Source of the DNA: Tolypocladium sp. Sup5 PDA-1
Taxonomy: Eukaryota; Ascomycota; Sordariomycetes; Hypocreales; Ophiocordycipitaceae
Assembly (NCBI GenBank): GCA_000750105.3
Contig: JPHH03000146.1
Coordinates: forward strand, 1-17,995
Length of the DNA: 17,995 nt
Reading direction: 5' to 3'
Below, piece by piece: positions 1 to 8,567 of the stretch. The notes beneath the pieces are model-generated. The model searched no databases. It worked only from the letters and a program-made list of their open reading frames with translations, and was not told where the DNA came from. The stretch's first letter is position 1. Each line of letters opens with the position of its first letter. Both the position numbers and the translations under genes were made by a program.

Positions 1-72
1 CCCCCCCCCCCCACCCAATCAAGGGGCAACATGAATTTTTGGGGGTTTTTTTTTTTTCCCCCCCCCCCCCCC
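1..72. repeat. homopolymer C/T tracts at window edge
   Basis: The window opens with 12 C, then has 12 T (46-57) directly followed by 15 C (58-72), with five G at 41-45 and T runs around them. Such long polypyrimidine runs are unusual next to ordinary sequence. They could be a genuine polypyrimidine tract, or low-quality sequence beside an assembly gap. No gene is supported from here to about 560; the short open frames on both strands show no recognisable motif. Confidence 0.6.
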
Positions 73-565
73 GCCAATAAGCTTGAGGAGCTCGAAAGCA
101 GGAAGAGAGACAGGCTCTGTTCGCTCGCCAACTCTGCTCTCTTCTCCTGCAGCAAAGAGTTGCCATGGGCATCGGTCGCACCCCCCTCCGATACAGTGGA
201 GGAACGGGAAGAGAACGAACAAACGGAGGATGAAGATAAAGAGAACGTTGAGCCCGTCAATGAGCATAGCGCAAACAATTAGCTTAGTTATACAGCAAGG
301 TGCTCTCCTATAGACATTGAACTTGCCTAATGATGTAAGCAGCACGAAACACCAAAGGCCCCATCTACGCCGACGACACCCAACGTCCCTTAGAACAAGC
401 CAGAGACAGGCCCTACTGGGGAGGAAGGGACTATCGCCGATACTGAGTAAAGGTCTTATATGTCGCAGTAGATGCCCGCCAGGTTCGGCTTGTGCATAGC
501 ATTGTGAAATATCATTATCACAAGAGGAAAGAGTGAATCAAAGAACATGGATTATGTCGATCTTA

Positions 566-1171
566 CTAGCTATCCTCATACTCGCCATCCTCAGTCTCGC
601 TATCCCCAGTCTCGCTATCCATGTCGAGGCAACCAGACATACGAATCTCCTCCTCCCACATAGCGCAATCAAAGCAATTCATCACCAACTTTTTAGCCTC
701 TTTAAGCGCCGGCTTCCCACAAAGGTCCTTGAGGGTCACGTAGGAAGGTCTCCAGATGACCTTGTACTTAATGGATCCATCTGATGCTTTTCGTACCCCT
801 CCCAAACGCAAGAAGTCATATGCTTGACTTCCGCTAGTCGAAGCGCGTTTCTTCTGGACACGAGCAGAGCGTGGCGCAACATTTCTCCCCCGCTGGATCC
901 GGCGGGTTTGGGTTATGAGCGTCTGCTGCTAGGGCTCGAGATTGCCTGTGAAGAGTTATGAGCGGTGCGTTGCACGTTGTAGGATAGGGACAAGTTACCA
1001 TGATGTGACTCAGTCTGTTCTATGGTAGTAGCTAGAGATTCTTCGAGGCTCGGGGTCTCGATGAGCGGAGCGCCAGCGCAGAATTCGCAGGGACTTCCCG
1101 ACTCGCTCCCGGTAATAGAGTAGCAGCTCCTCGTCAGGGACTACGAGTGATTCGGTCCATCTCAGGTCAAT
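566..1171 (-). pseudogene. decayed gene with chromo-like C-terminal segment
   Basis: One minus-strand frame runs from about 1212 to the stop at 568-566 (TAG, followed by TAA). It is interrupted by TGA at 1012-1010, TAA at 997-995, TAA at 958-956 and TAG at 931-929, with no indel needed. The N-terminal part reads DLRWTESLVVPDEELLLYY then RERVGKSLRILRWRSAHRD. The middle is basic (RRIQRGRN...RVQKKRAS). The C-terminus has GSIKYKVIWRPSYVTLKDL, a strand pattern reminiscent of a chromo domain, then an acidic tail with a SETGD/SETED repeat. A TATA box lies about 75 nt upstream of the codon at 1171-1169, which is ATT where a start would be expected, so the true start is uncertain. The stops fit C-to-T changes of CAA, CAG or CGA. 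The family is not named with confidence; the chromo assignment is by pattern only. Confidence 0.6.
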
Positions 1172-1240
1172 GTCGTTGCCGCGAACAAAATAGTAGAAGA
1201 GAATGGTTAGACAACGAGGAGAAAGTGGCGGACCCGTAGC

Positions 1241-1248
1241 CTTTTATA
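1241..1248 (-). promoter_or_regulatory. TATA box of the 1171-566 pseudogene
   Basis: On the minus strand the sequence TATAAAAG is followed by a pyrimidine-rich leader (ACTTTCTCCTCGTTGTCTAA...) typical of ascomycete 5' UTRs, and then by the decayed reading frame about 75 nt downstream. Confidence 0.45.
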
Positions 1249-2193
1249 TCTAGTGAGCTAAAGGCCAAGGGGGGAAACTTTGCCAAGCTCATCGCCTCCA
1301 ACACTCTCCAACTCTGTTCCCACCCACCTTGGGTCAGAATCAGGCCATCGATTCCTTCACGAAGGCTAGTTCCTTCACTTCCCAGAGTTCACCTGCACCG
1401 CAACGCTGCTGCAGAAGAGGGGAGGGTGTGCCCATCCCGGTGCCCTCTGAACAAGCCGCTTATCCTGGCGAGACCACCAGGCTGCCTGACTCTCCAACAC
1501 CCACCTTGGGATAACCAATCGTTAGACACGCGGGATAACGTGAGTCCGAGGTGGCAAATCTGAGGAGGGTAGCCGTGATCCCGTCGGCGAAAAATGATCC
1601 CTGCATGCGTGCCCGTACGGAGTAACTATTGTGAGCATGAGGCAGACTCGGCCACGTCTCCTAGACCAGCTGATGACACCATTGCGGGTTCAAGGATTGA
1701 TGGAGGGTAGCAGAGACACAGGCGCGGCCAACGAAGCGGACACACGGAACGGGGCGACATCATGATCTCCGCTAAACATGCAGCGAGAAAGTGAGACGAA
1801 TGAAGGGGTTATTGGGTCTAATGGCCCCCTGAGGGGGGGACGGACGGTGAGTGTGAAGAAAAAGGGGGTGGGAGGGTGTGGTCGGTCTGCACACTCCCCG
1901 GCAACCGGTCACCACGAAGGCACTGTCTTATATTGATCACAGGGCTTTCTCAAACTACAGCGGTTGCCTCCCAAGCAACACGACATGGGGAATGGGCCGT
2001 TTCAAGATGTCCTGTTATCGCTACGGGAGCCGGGAACTCTCTCAATTGGGTTTTGCGACATTCGTCGACCTCTTCGCTAGTCATCCTTGCATTCCCCTAC
2101 GCATGGTGACGCGTCCAGTTCAGACGTTTTAAGCCAACATTAATAACAAGCCAAGTGCAAAAGTCTTGCTTTATGGCGCGACTACCTCCTAGG
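1249..2193. other. stretch without a supportable gene
   Basis: Several short open frames occur here (for example 1329-1514 and 1876-2132, plus strand), but none has a recognisable domain or consistent coding character. A short direct repeat, acccaccttggg, is present at 1323-1334 and 1498-1509, each time preceded within about 20 bases by actctccaac. Nothing else was recognised. Confidence 0.4.
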
Positions 2194-2200
2194 TATAAAT
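2194..2200 (+). promoter_or_regulatory. TATA box of homeobox pseudogene
   Basis: TATAAAT lies 73 nt upstream of the ATG at 2267. A leader containing CTTCTATTTGTATGCTCTTT separates them. Position and context fit a core promoter of a fungal gene. Confidence 0.5.
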
Positions 2201-2266
2201 GTCACTTGGCTGCCCGAGGTCTTCTATTTGTATGCTCTTTAGCCAACATATACAATCTTTTAGATC

Positions 2267-2748
2267 ATGGCCTCCGCCAAAGAGCAAGTCCTGCCGTCTA
2301 TTCGCCAGGTTGGTTAATCTGAAAAGCATTGTGAGTGGTCTACCTGCAGCTGAAATTGTGATAGCTACTTCCTGAATTTTTTAAGAGGCAACTGCCCGAG
2401 GAACCTGGAAATTACCGTAGCCCCGAGCGGCCCTCGCCTAATTTCGAGCCTCGCCCGGCACTCTCAGAGAGGAAAGGGCATCGCTTGCCTAAGGAGGTGG
2501 TTATTATACTACAGACATGGTTCAGAGAGCACAAGCGATGCCCTTTTCCTACGTATTACGAAAAACTAGAGGTATCATAGCAGACCGGACTCTGCAAACG
2601 TAGGTTCCGCCTCGGTCCTACTGTTTGAGCGGCATAATCTGACTTAGTGCGGATAGATCAAGTCTGCAAATGGTTCTTGATAACTAGGGGATCTGCCAAG
2701 CGAGTGCTCCTAAGCCCATATCCCCCTAGCACATCGAATATGATCTAG
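2267..2748 (+). pseudogene. homeobox (TALE/KN-like) transcription factor pseudogene
   Basis: The model is exon 1 2267-2308 (MASAKEQVLPSIRQ), a tentative 41-nt intron 2309-2349, exon 2 2350-2599, intron 2600-2656 (57 nt, GTAGGT donor, CTGAC branch site, ATAG acceptor), and exon 3 2657-2748. The homeodomain begins RLPKEVVIILQTWFREHK, continues CPFPTYYEKLE, and after a stop QTGLCK. Splicing then joins it to helix 3, QVCKWFLITRG. The LP...L..W...H...PFPT..EK....TGL and QV..WF pattern is that of atypical (KN/TALE-type) homeodomains, which bind DNA in the nucleus. The final Arg-rich end is degraded. In-frame TGA and TAG at 2359-2364 and TAG at 2578-2580 break the gene; the last fits CAG to TAG. The stop at 2746-2748 may also be secondary, because Ser-rich coding-like sequence follows. 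No intact product is possible. Confidence 0.78.
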
Positions 2749-2841
2749 ACACTCGGGTTGGCAGACTAGTGGAAGACGGAGAAAATGGCTGCAGACCCTC
2801 CTTTCTGGGTTATAAGGGAATAGAACGCGCTCATGTCCTGG

Positions 2842-2908
2842 TCATCACCGAATGTGTTAGAGCGTACTCGCCAGTGTCTTCTGCAGCTGCATCGCGCCTG
2901 TCCTCTTC
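2842..2908 (+). repeat. diverged direct duplication, copy 1
   Basis: This segment, with agagcgtactcgccagtgtc and then ctgcagctgcatc, is matched about 240 nt downstream by a diverged copy at 3081-3149. Preceding sequence is also shared in part (atagaacgc at 2820 and 3018). Both copies lie downstream of the homeobox remnant and may be an internal duplication of its 3' end. Confidence 0.5.
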
Positions 2909-3080
2909 ATTCGGGTTCAGCAGCCCGACGTAACACAGATCAATTCACGAACCGGATGGCGAGTTGTCCCGGCAGGGTGTTCCTCTATATCGGAAAGTTT
3001 AGGTTACGGCAAGGAAATAGAACGCTCTTGTCGTCCAGGCCCACTAATGCAAGAAGGTAGCGGAACGGCTTCCCCTTTAG

Positions 3081-3149
3081 TCATCGCCAAACGTGATAGA
3101 GCGTACTCACCTGTGTCTTTGTTCTGCAGCTGCATCATGTCTGTCCTCA
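3081..3149 (+). repeat. diverged direct duplication, copy 2
   Basis: This is the second copy of the 2842-2908 segment, with agagcgtactcacctgtgtc and then ctgcagctgcatc. It differs by scattered substitutions and a 3-nt insertion. No gene is supported between 2749 and 3211 apart from this duplication; the open frame 2833-3060 runs across it and has no recognisable domain. Confidence 0.5.
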
Positions 3150-3211
3150 TAATTCGCCATACACTTCAGCGTTAGTGTGGCAGGTGACCATCCCTCTAGC
3201 CCGCTGCCGGG

Positions 3212-3218
3212 TATAAAG
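3212..3218 (+). promoter_or_regulatory. TATA box with pyrimidine-rich leader
   Basis: TATAAAG is followed by a long CT/CA-rich leader (3228-3300), a typical ascomycete promoter and 5' UTR. It points to a transcription unit starting just downstream, either the small remnant at 3352 or the ligase-like gene at 3663. Confidence 0.45.
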
Positions 3219-3351
3219 CTACCGATCTCCCCCTCGATCACTGCTCTCGAACTCTCACCTCTATTATTCCATCAACTCATCCCACTTCATATTCTTAACA
3301 CGCTACGCATTTCGTGAGTTATATCGTGTCTCACACTAACACGGATAAGGT

Positions 3352-3534
3352 ATGGCTGAACACGGCGTACGGAGGTCTGCTCGCCTTCACCCCGAGATCG
3401 TCGACTTTGGATCATAACGTGGCTTGCAGAACGCAGACACAAGGAATTCGAGAAGTCCCACTAGACGAAAACGAAAGCTCGAGGAAGCGTCCTTCCATCA
3501 AGATACTCCAACGTTATCATCGCAGATTCGATAG
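3352..3534 (+). pseudogene. possible N-terminal exon remnant, basic protein
   Basis: Reading from the ATG at 3352 gives MAEHGVRRSARLHPEIVDFG, then TAA at 3415-3417, then an Arg/Ser-rich stretch (NSRSPTRRKRKLEEAS) and TAG at 3532-3534. The composition resembles a basic, nuclear N-terminus. It is preceded by a GTGAGT...CACTAAC...ATAAG string (3314-3349) that looks like intron signals, but at 36 nt it is too short for a normal intron. It could be a 5' exon of the ligase-like gene in another frame, or a separate fragment. Low certainty. Confidence 0.3.
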
Positions 3535-3662
3535 AAGTGCGGCAGGAAGGCCATGGCATTTATAACATGGGATTCGGCCCCATCTATTCACGTCAGAACT
3601 TTTCGTACCTTCGCCATCATTCTCCGGCTATGCATTTCTCGGCGACAAATCTTTCAGTCAAC

Positions 3663-5654
3663 ATGCCATTTCCATTCGACCTGTTATACGAACTCCTCAC
3701 TAAACTCAAAAGAAACCACACGAGGTCATCCTACATCAAGAAGATCCAGGAGTTCGAGACGCGCACTCTTGTTAGCTAGTTCGACGAGCACGATAGAGCC
3801 ATCCCACGTCGAGGCCCAGAAGCTATAGCGTTCTTATCATGCCTCTTTCCCGAACGCAGGCCAGACCGGGTTTTCGGCTTATCAAATAGACAGCTCGAGA
3901 GGATTATCCAACGGGCACAATATCTTAGATCATCCCGAATAAAGGAACTACAGAGGTGGCAAACCAGCAAAGGCCCAGACTTCGCAACCTACGTTAAGCG
4001 GGTGATAGCTATAACGGACTATGAACCCAGGATAGGACCGAAAGTGACTCTAAGAGAACTTAACAACGTACTTGCTCGGATTGCAGCCTTATCACCGTTC
4101 TCATCCGCTAATCTACGAGAAGATATTAAAGAAAAACATTATCAGTCAAGCAATTCGGGCGATCTACTCTCCGGTATATTCCGAAGACTACGCAGCTCCG
4201 AGGCTAAATAGCTTATTCGCATGCTATCGAAAAAGTACAGCCCGGCATACGTCCCGGAAAGGTTAGCGATAAGCAGATTCCATCCTCTTCTACCCGACCT
4301 CCTTCGGTTTCAGAACTCAATCCCGGCTACCACAAGGGCCCTAGGGAGACTAGACGCTCGGGATATACCCCTCCAGGTCATAGGAAATCCTTAGGATAAA
4401 CTAAGGGAAGTACTACGGCCACAGGTTAGAGTCATAATTAGGCGGCCAGCTTATAAGAAAGCAAGGAGCATTAGGCATTGCTACCACTTAGCTGGCTCAA
4501 GGCGAATAAGCATAGAGCAGAAATACGATAGAGAATATTGCCAAATCCATATCGACCTCAGCAAATCCAGAGCATACATCAAGTTATTCTCGAAGAGTAG
4601 GAGGGACTCTACCATCGACCGCATAGGCCTTCATCGCCCGTTACGAGACAGCCTCGAACTTAGCACGGCAGACTACAGGATCAAGAAACAATGCATACTA
4701 GAAGGAGAGCTACTAGTATGGAATAACGATAGTAGGAGAATCGAACCCTTCCACAAAATCCGCAAACACGCTAGACGATCAGGACAGCTTCTCGGAGCGG
4801 CCTAAGACTCCCCCGCCGATACGAATAAGTATCTTATAATTATATTCTACGATCTTCTATTACTAGATAACACGGTCTACGCTAGAGAAAGCTATGATAA
4901 GCGGCGACGGCTACTTCAGTCTCTGGTTCGTCGGATCCCTAGTCTCGCCGAGGTCGGATTCCGCGAGGTGGTTGCATTCTCCTCAGTTAATGCTACTAAG
5001 CAGCTCACTAAAGTATTCGCACGAGCCATTACACAACGGTAGGAGGGACTAGTATTAAAAGGTTACAACGACCCTTACTTCACCTCCGATTGCAGCAAAT
5101 CATTCATCAAGCTCAAGAAAGACTACATTCCAGGCCTCGGTAACACTACCGACTTCAATATCGTCGGCGGAAACCATAGCGCGAAAGATAAGCAAGAGAT
5201 AAGAATTAGCAAGCTCTAGTAGACTTCATTTTATATCGGATGCCTAGACAATAAAGATAAGGTCTACCGCTTTAATACTAAGCCAAAATTTCATATCATC
5301 GACATCATCAACAGACATAGCATCTCGAAAGACCACATGGTATATCTCAACCGACATGGATACTTCACGCAAATCCCGTTCGTTAAGTCCACGCTAGATT
5401 TTAACGTAGTCTTAGAGTCCAATCGCGGACTACACCCAAAGGCGTTATTTAACCATCCGTTTATAGTAGAACTTATCGGAGCTGGCTTCGATAAGCCAGC
5501 GAATGCTGGGTACTATACCCTATGGTTTCCGCGTGTATTAAAGATCCATGACGATCGGTCGTTCACGAGTACTACCAGCTTCGACGAATTGCAGGGCATG
5601 GCCCAAAAATGCTTACAGATACCTGACAGTTACGAAGGGGAAGAGAAAAGTTAG
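3663..5654 (+). pseudogene. ATP-dependent DNA ligase-like pseudogene
   Basis: The frame from ATG 3663 (MPFPFDLLYELL) to TAG 5652 is 663 codons and needs no indel. It is interrupted by stops at 3777, 4209, 4392, 4803, 5040, 5217 and 5220. Nucleotidyltransferase ligase motifs appear in order: motif I EQKYDREYC (Lys about residue 287), motif III EGELLVW (about 347), IIIa FYDLLLLD (about 395), IV EGLVLKG (about 461), V FIKLKKDY (about 481). The C-terminal part (FDKPANAGYYTLWFPRVLKI and so on) fits the OB-fold region. Such enzymes seal nicks through a lysine-AMP intermediate. The motif I glycine (KxDG) is arginine here (AGA, from GGA by a TpG-to-TpA change), so even without the stops catalysis would be doubtful. 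All the stops are TAG or TAA, as expected from CAG, CAA or TGG after RIP. It resembles multicopy fungal ligase-domain proteins rather than the housekeeping replication ligase. The TAG at 5652, in EKS*LSRL, may itself be mutational (W to stop). Confidence 0.85.
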
Positions 5655-6169
5655 CTAAGTAGATTACGAAGTCACGGTCAAGTGGAACGAGGCGGTGGCA
5701 GGTCTGGTCAAGAAGAGGCCTGATATAGCCAGCGTTTTGTAAGAAATGCCGATTACGTTCCCATGGTTCCTTGCGTCAGCCGGCCATCAAAGATGCTCTT
5801 TAACACCTCGCACACTCGACCTTGTAATCCACGCACAACTAGCAACTGCCAGTGCTTCGCTTCCTCGAGCAACTCAGTTCCTCTACAGGCCCCGGTCGTC
5901 GTCTTTCAGGAGGGGGACGGATCTCCGCTCCCTGGGAGCACGCTGCAAGGGACCGAATCGTCATGGGCGGGTTTAAGTATTGCCAGACGGCCAAGACTTC
6001 GCCACTATCCCAATTGTTAGCCGGAGCAATATATACTATAGAGATGAAGGCGGATAGGCATGCCCATCTAACGCAGTTCCGATCTCCCAAGATGGTTATC
6101 CAGCGCTTGACATTGGCATTTTGGCGTCGTAGCAGATCGTTCGAAGGGCGCCATGACTCCTCCGAGTAG
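5655..6169 (+). pseudogene. probable frameshifted C-terminal tail of the ligase-like gene
   Basis: Beyond the TAG at 5652 the same frame continues LSRLRSHGQVE, meets a stop, and later has coding-like sequence (SSNSVPLQAPVVVFQEGDG) up to about 5940. A second frame, 5852-6169, contains SPLSQLLAGAIYTIEMKADR and then HLTQFRSPKMVIQRL, ending TAG at 6167. These read like a disordered linker followed by a conserved C-terminal block with a frame change near 5940. I infer they belonged to the ligase-like gene, but no motif proves it. Confidence 0.4.
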
Positions 6170-6467
6170 GTTACTCAAGCGCTTTCTTAAAAATATTAAA
6201 GAGCGCATCCGCGTTTCTAGCGTCAGTTAGCCGATACATGCAACAACGGTGGCTATAATATCTTGCGCAAACCAGCTCCACGATCTGTCGACTCTGTTCC
6301 TAAGGATGGTTGATTATCATCAGGCTTGGTCCCATCATGGCGGGACATAGTCGCCATGAAAATTGAAAGGTAGAGCAGGTGAGCGGGAGACTTTAAGAGA
6401 AATGATTATGGGCCGCGGCCACTTCCCGGCGTGGCCACTTCCTGTGTCTACTCCCGTGATGTGATGG
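6170..6467. other. stretch without a supportable gene
   Basis: No coding frame or known element was recognised. It has a short perfect inverted repeat, catggcg/cgccatg, at about 6337-6359, and a direct repeat of ggccacttcc at 6417 and 6433 that leads into the minisatellite. Confidence 0.4.
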
Positions 6468-6581
6468 TTGTCTATGCCGGTGATGGCTGTCTACCCCTGT
6501 GATGGCTGTCTACCCCTGTGATGGCTGTCTACCCCTGTGATGGCTGTCTACCCCTGTGATGGCTGTCTACCCCTGTGATGG
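6468..6581 (+). repeat. 19-bp minisatellite, six copies
   Basis: The unit ctgtctacccctgtgatgg occurs five times without error from 6487 to 6581. It is preceded by one diverged unit at 6468-6486, and a more degraded partial unit (gtgtctactcccgtgat) lies around 6443-6460. The perfect identity of the inner copies indicates recent expansion or homogenisation. Confidence 0.95.
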
Positions 6582-6594
6582 TTACCTTACTATT

Positions 6595-6630
6595 GGCTGC
6601 GCCTATTTTGGCCGCGCCTATTTTGGCTCA
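6595..6630 (+). repeat. short tandem duplication beside the minisatellite
   Basis: Two tandem copies of a 15-bp unit, (t/c)gcgcctattttggc, lie just after the minisatellite. The unit differs by one base between copies. Confidence 0.7.
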
Positions 6631-7517
6631 TTGTAGTGCGAAAATCCATCGAGTCCAGTCAACGAGGGCATTGTCATTTTCCTGTTAGTCAGCAGGGCAA
6701 ATGACGTCAAAAGTGGCTGCCACCAGTGCCATCACAGGGGTGACTACCATCAGGGTATACTTTACCAGGGTGCGACTCAACAGGGCGATAAGACGAGGGT
6801 GGAAAGGGTGTGGCTGGGCCCACTGTTTCGTTCCGGCGTATGCGAGCAAGGGTTTGGCATGTTGTGCAGCCAAGACGTTGCTCCAAAATTGGCTCCAAGC
6901 CCTCGAAGTTGCTGTAGCGCATGACATTGCGGTTGTTAGACGGCGCCGGGGGAAAGCGCAACTATCCGCAAGAGCCATTGTGGCCGCGAGCAGGAGTGTT
7001 GTGGTCCTGCAAATGGCTATTGTTTCAAAAACTTCGTTCCCGCTATTTATTAAAGTTTTCCCCTGAGCCTGATGAAGGTGCTGGCACGATACGCAGAAAG
7101 ACTGGACAGATTGCACGTGACGTGCAGGGAATAGGGTGAAGGTCTGGCTAGTTGGTGGGGAACCCCCGAGGCATTTCTAGCGCTTCGCACCACCCAATAG
7201 AACACGGTTTTAAACTTGGGGTGCAGTAGCCTTCACTCGTTCGTCAGGCAATCCGCGAGTGCGACTACTCCAGTCCAACCCACTGCTCCCGCAGAGCGTC
7301 ATTCTAGGGTCATCCGCGTGCTCTTCATAATTGATGAAAGCTGTCTCAAGAAGCGCGCCATTGGTCTCCTACTATTAAGTTCCAGCCGGTGGTGTTTCAG
7401 GCAATCTTCAACGCTGAACAACGCCCTGCCTTTGAATTGGGCCACCCTATTCCCATATCGAAACACATCGCAACACATCGCGTCGTCATAAGCTCAGCAT
7501 CAACAACACGCTCGCCC
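6631..7517. other. no identifiable gene; long overlapping open frames
   Basis: Open frames exist on both strands over the same bases: 6701-7066 (+, 121 codons), 7116-6685 (-, 143 codons) and 6961-6707 (-). None has a recognisable domain, signal peptide or clear start context, so none is called a gene. The remainder (7140-7517) leads into the BAH gene copy on the plus strand, and no TATA box was seen in it. Confidence 0.4.
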
Positions 7518-8302
7518 ATGATCTTAGACGAGAATCGCGCCGACTGTCCGTTCACCGTAACCATGATCAACAGTCCGGGCGATGCAGAACGCGACCACAC
7601 GACCAAGAAACGAAAACGCTACGGCCCAAACGATAACAAGCCGCAGCTAGTGCAGCCATCGCCATTTGATCTGAAGGGCAAGTTCAAGGCGAATCAAACG
7701 ATGGACGTGGCTTACAACGTGGAGCCGCGCGAAAAGTGGCTAGGTATGTCGCGGTATAATAGCTTTATCCGTGAGTGATGTCGAGACGAGGAAAGGGGAA
7801 CGACCCTTTAAGAGTACGTGAAAATTCTGACAAAGGTGTCACAGTCAATAAAGTCAAGTACATTAACGGAGACTTCGTTTACATCGCAAACAAATCGACA
7901 ATTAAGCGACAAGCAATAACGACCACCGACTCAGAGAGCCACGGCTTGCTTCAGTCTACTAATTACTAGGTGGCGAAAATGCTCGAGATTAGGGCATTGG
8001 ATGAGAATCACGTCTACACACGAGTTTATTGGATGTATTCGCCAGCCGAGCTCCCTCCGAACACCCTCGACGGCAAGAAGGTAGTATCAGGCCGCCAGTC
8101 GTACCATGGCCAAAATGAGCTAATAGCTTCCAATCACAGTGAGTTAATTACGCTCGGCCTCCTTCCGCTTCAGGCACGGAGTTAACTCTCCCCAGTGGAT
8201 ATCATCAACGTACACAGCGTCGCCATACACCCCGCTGTCAATCAATGGATAGAATCGGATGATGAGCAGGTGCAAGACGCTTTGTACTGGCGGCAGGCCT
8301 AA
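7518..8302 (+). pseudogene. BAH-domain protein pseudogene, plus copy, PHD lost
   Basis: Exons are 7518-7770, 7845-8138 and 8196-8302. Intron 1 (7771-7844) has GTGAGT, a CTGAC branch site and ACAG; intron 2 (8139-8195) has GTGAGT and CCAG. Exon 1 (the ATG at 7518 is chosen by alignment to the minus copy; the frame is open back to 7389) encodes ENRADCPFTVTMINSP, a basic KKRKR patch and MSRYNSFI. Exons 2-3 encode a BAH domain: GDFVYIAN, VAKMLEIRALDENHVYTRVY, WMYSPAELPPNTLDGKK, ELIASNHM, WIESDDEQVQDALYWRQA. BAH domains bind nucleosomes or modified histones and recruit chromatin factors. A TAG at 7967-7969 replaces the Trp codon present in the minus copy (NY*VAK against DYWVAK). The frame ends with TAA at 8300, just where the minus copy continues towards its PHD finger, so this copy is truncated as well as nonsense-mutated. 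Confidence 0.83.
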
Positions 8303-8567
8303 GTGCTTGGGAGTGCCGAAACTACTATGGGGGCCAAAAGGAATGTCCGCATTTTCACGTGAAAGACAAGGAGACCGGTCCCACCAATGCCTTGAGGAAC
8401 GAACTAGAATTGGGCATGAGTTGCAGGGCAGCAATCAATCTGACTGCGAGCATCTAAGCCCCCTCGTTTCCTCGTCCGACAGTGCAACTACAACACACTT
8501 TTCTCAATCCTTAACACAATTTATCAAAATCCGATGACTCAAGCAAAGGCACACAATTAATAGTGCC
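8303..8567. other. intergenic space between convergent BAH copies
   Basis: Sequence after the plus copy does not align to the PHD part of the minus copy. The open frame 8259-8537 overlaps it but has no recognisable motif. This is probably the degraded or replaced 3' end of the plus copy and the shared 3' flanks. Confidence 0.4.

Noticed and set aside
1876..2132. Overlapping plus-strand open frames of 77-84 codons as small secreted proteins
   Set aside because: No convincing signal peptide or cysteine pattern; two frames are open at once, so this is more likely chance.
6337..6359. catggcg/cgccatg inverted repeat as a terminator or regulatory hairpin
   Set aside because: Only 7 bp in a eukaryotic, gene-free stretch; expected by chance.
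6702..6709. TGACGTCA palindrome as a CRE/bZIP operator
   Set aside because: The site is a perfect match, but it is isolated and there is no supportable gene beside it.
6701..7066. Plus-strand open frame of 121 codons as a gene
   Set aside because: No motif, no splice or start context, and an equally long antisense frame exists over the same bases, so coding cannot be assigned.
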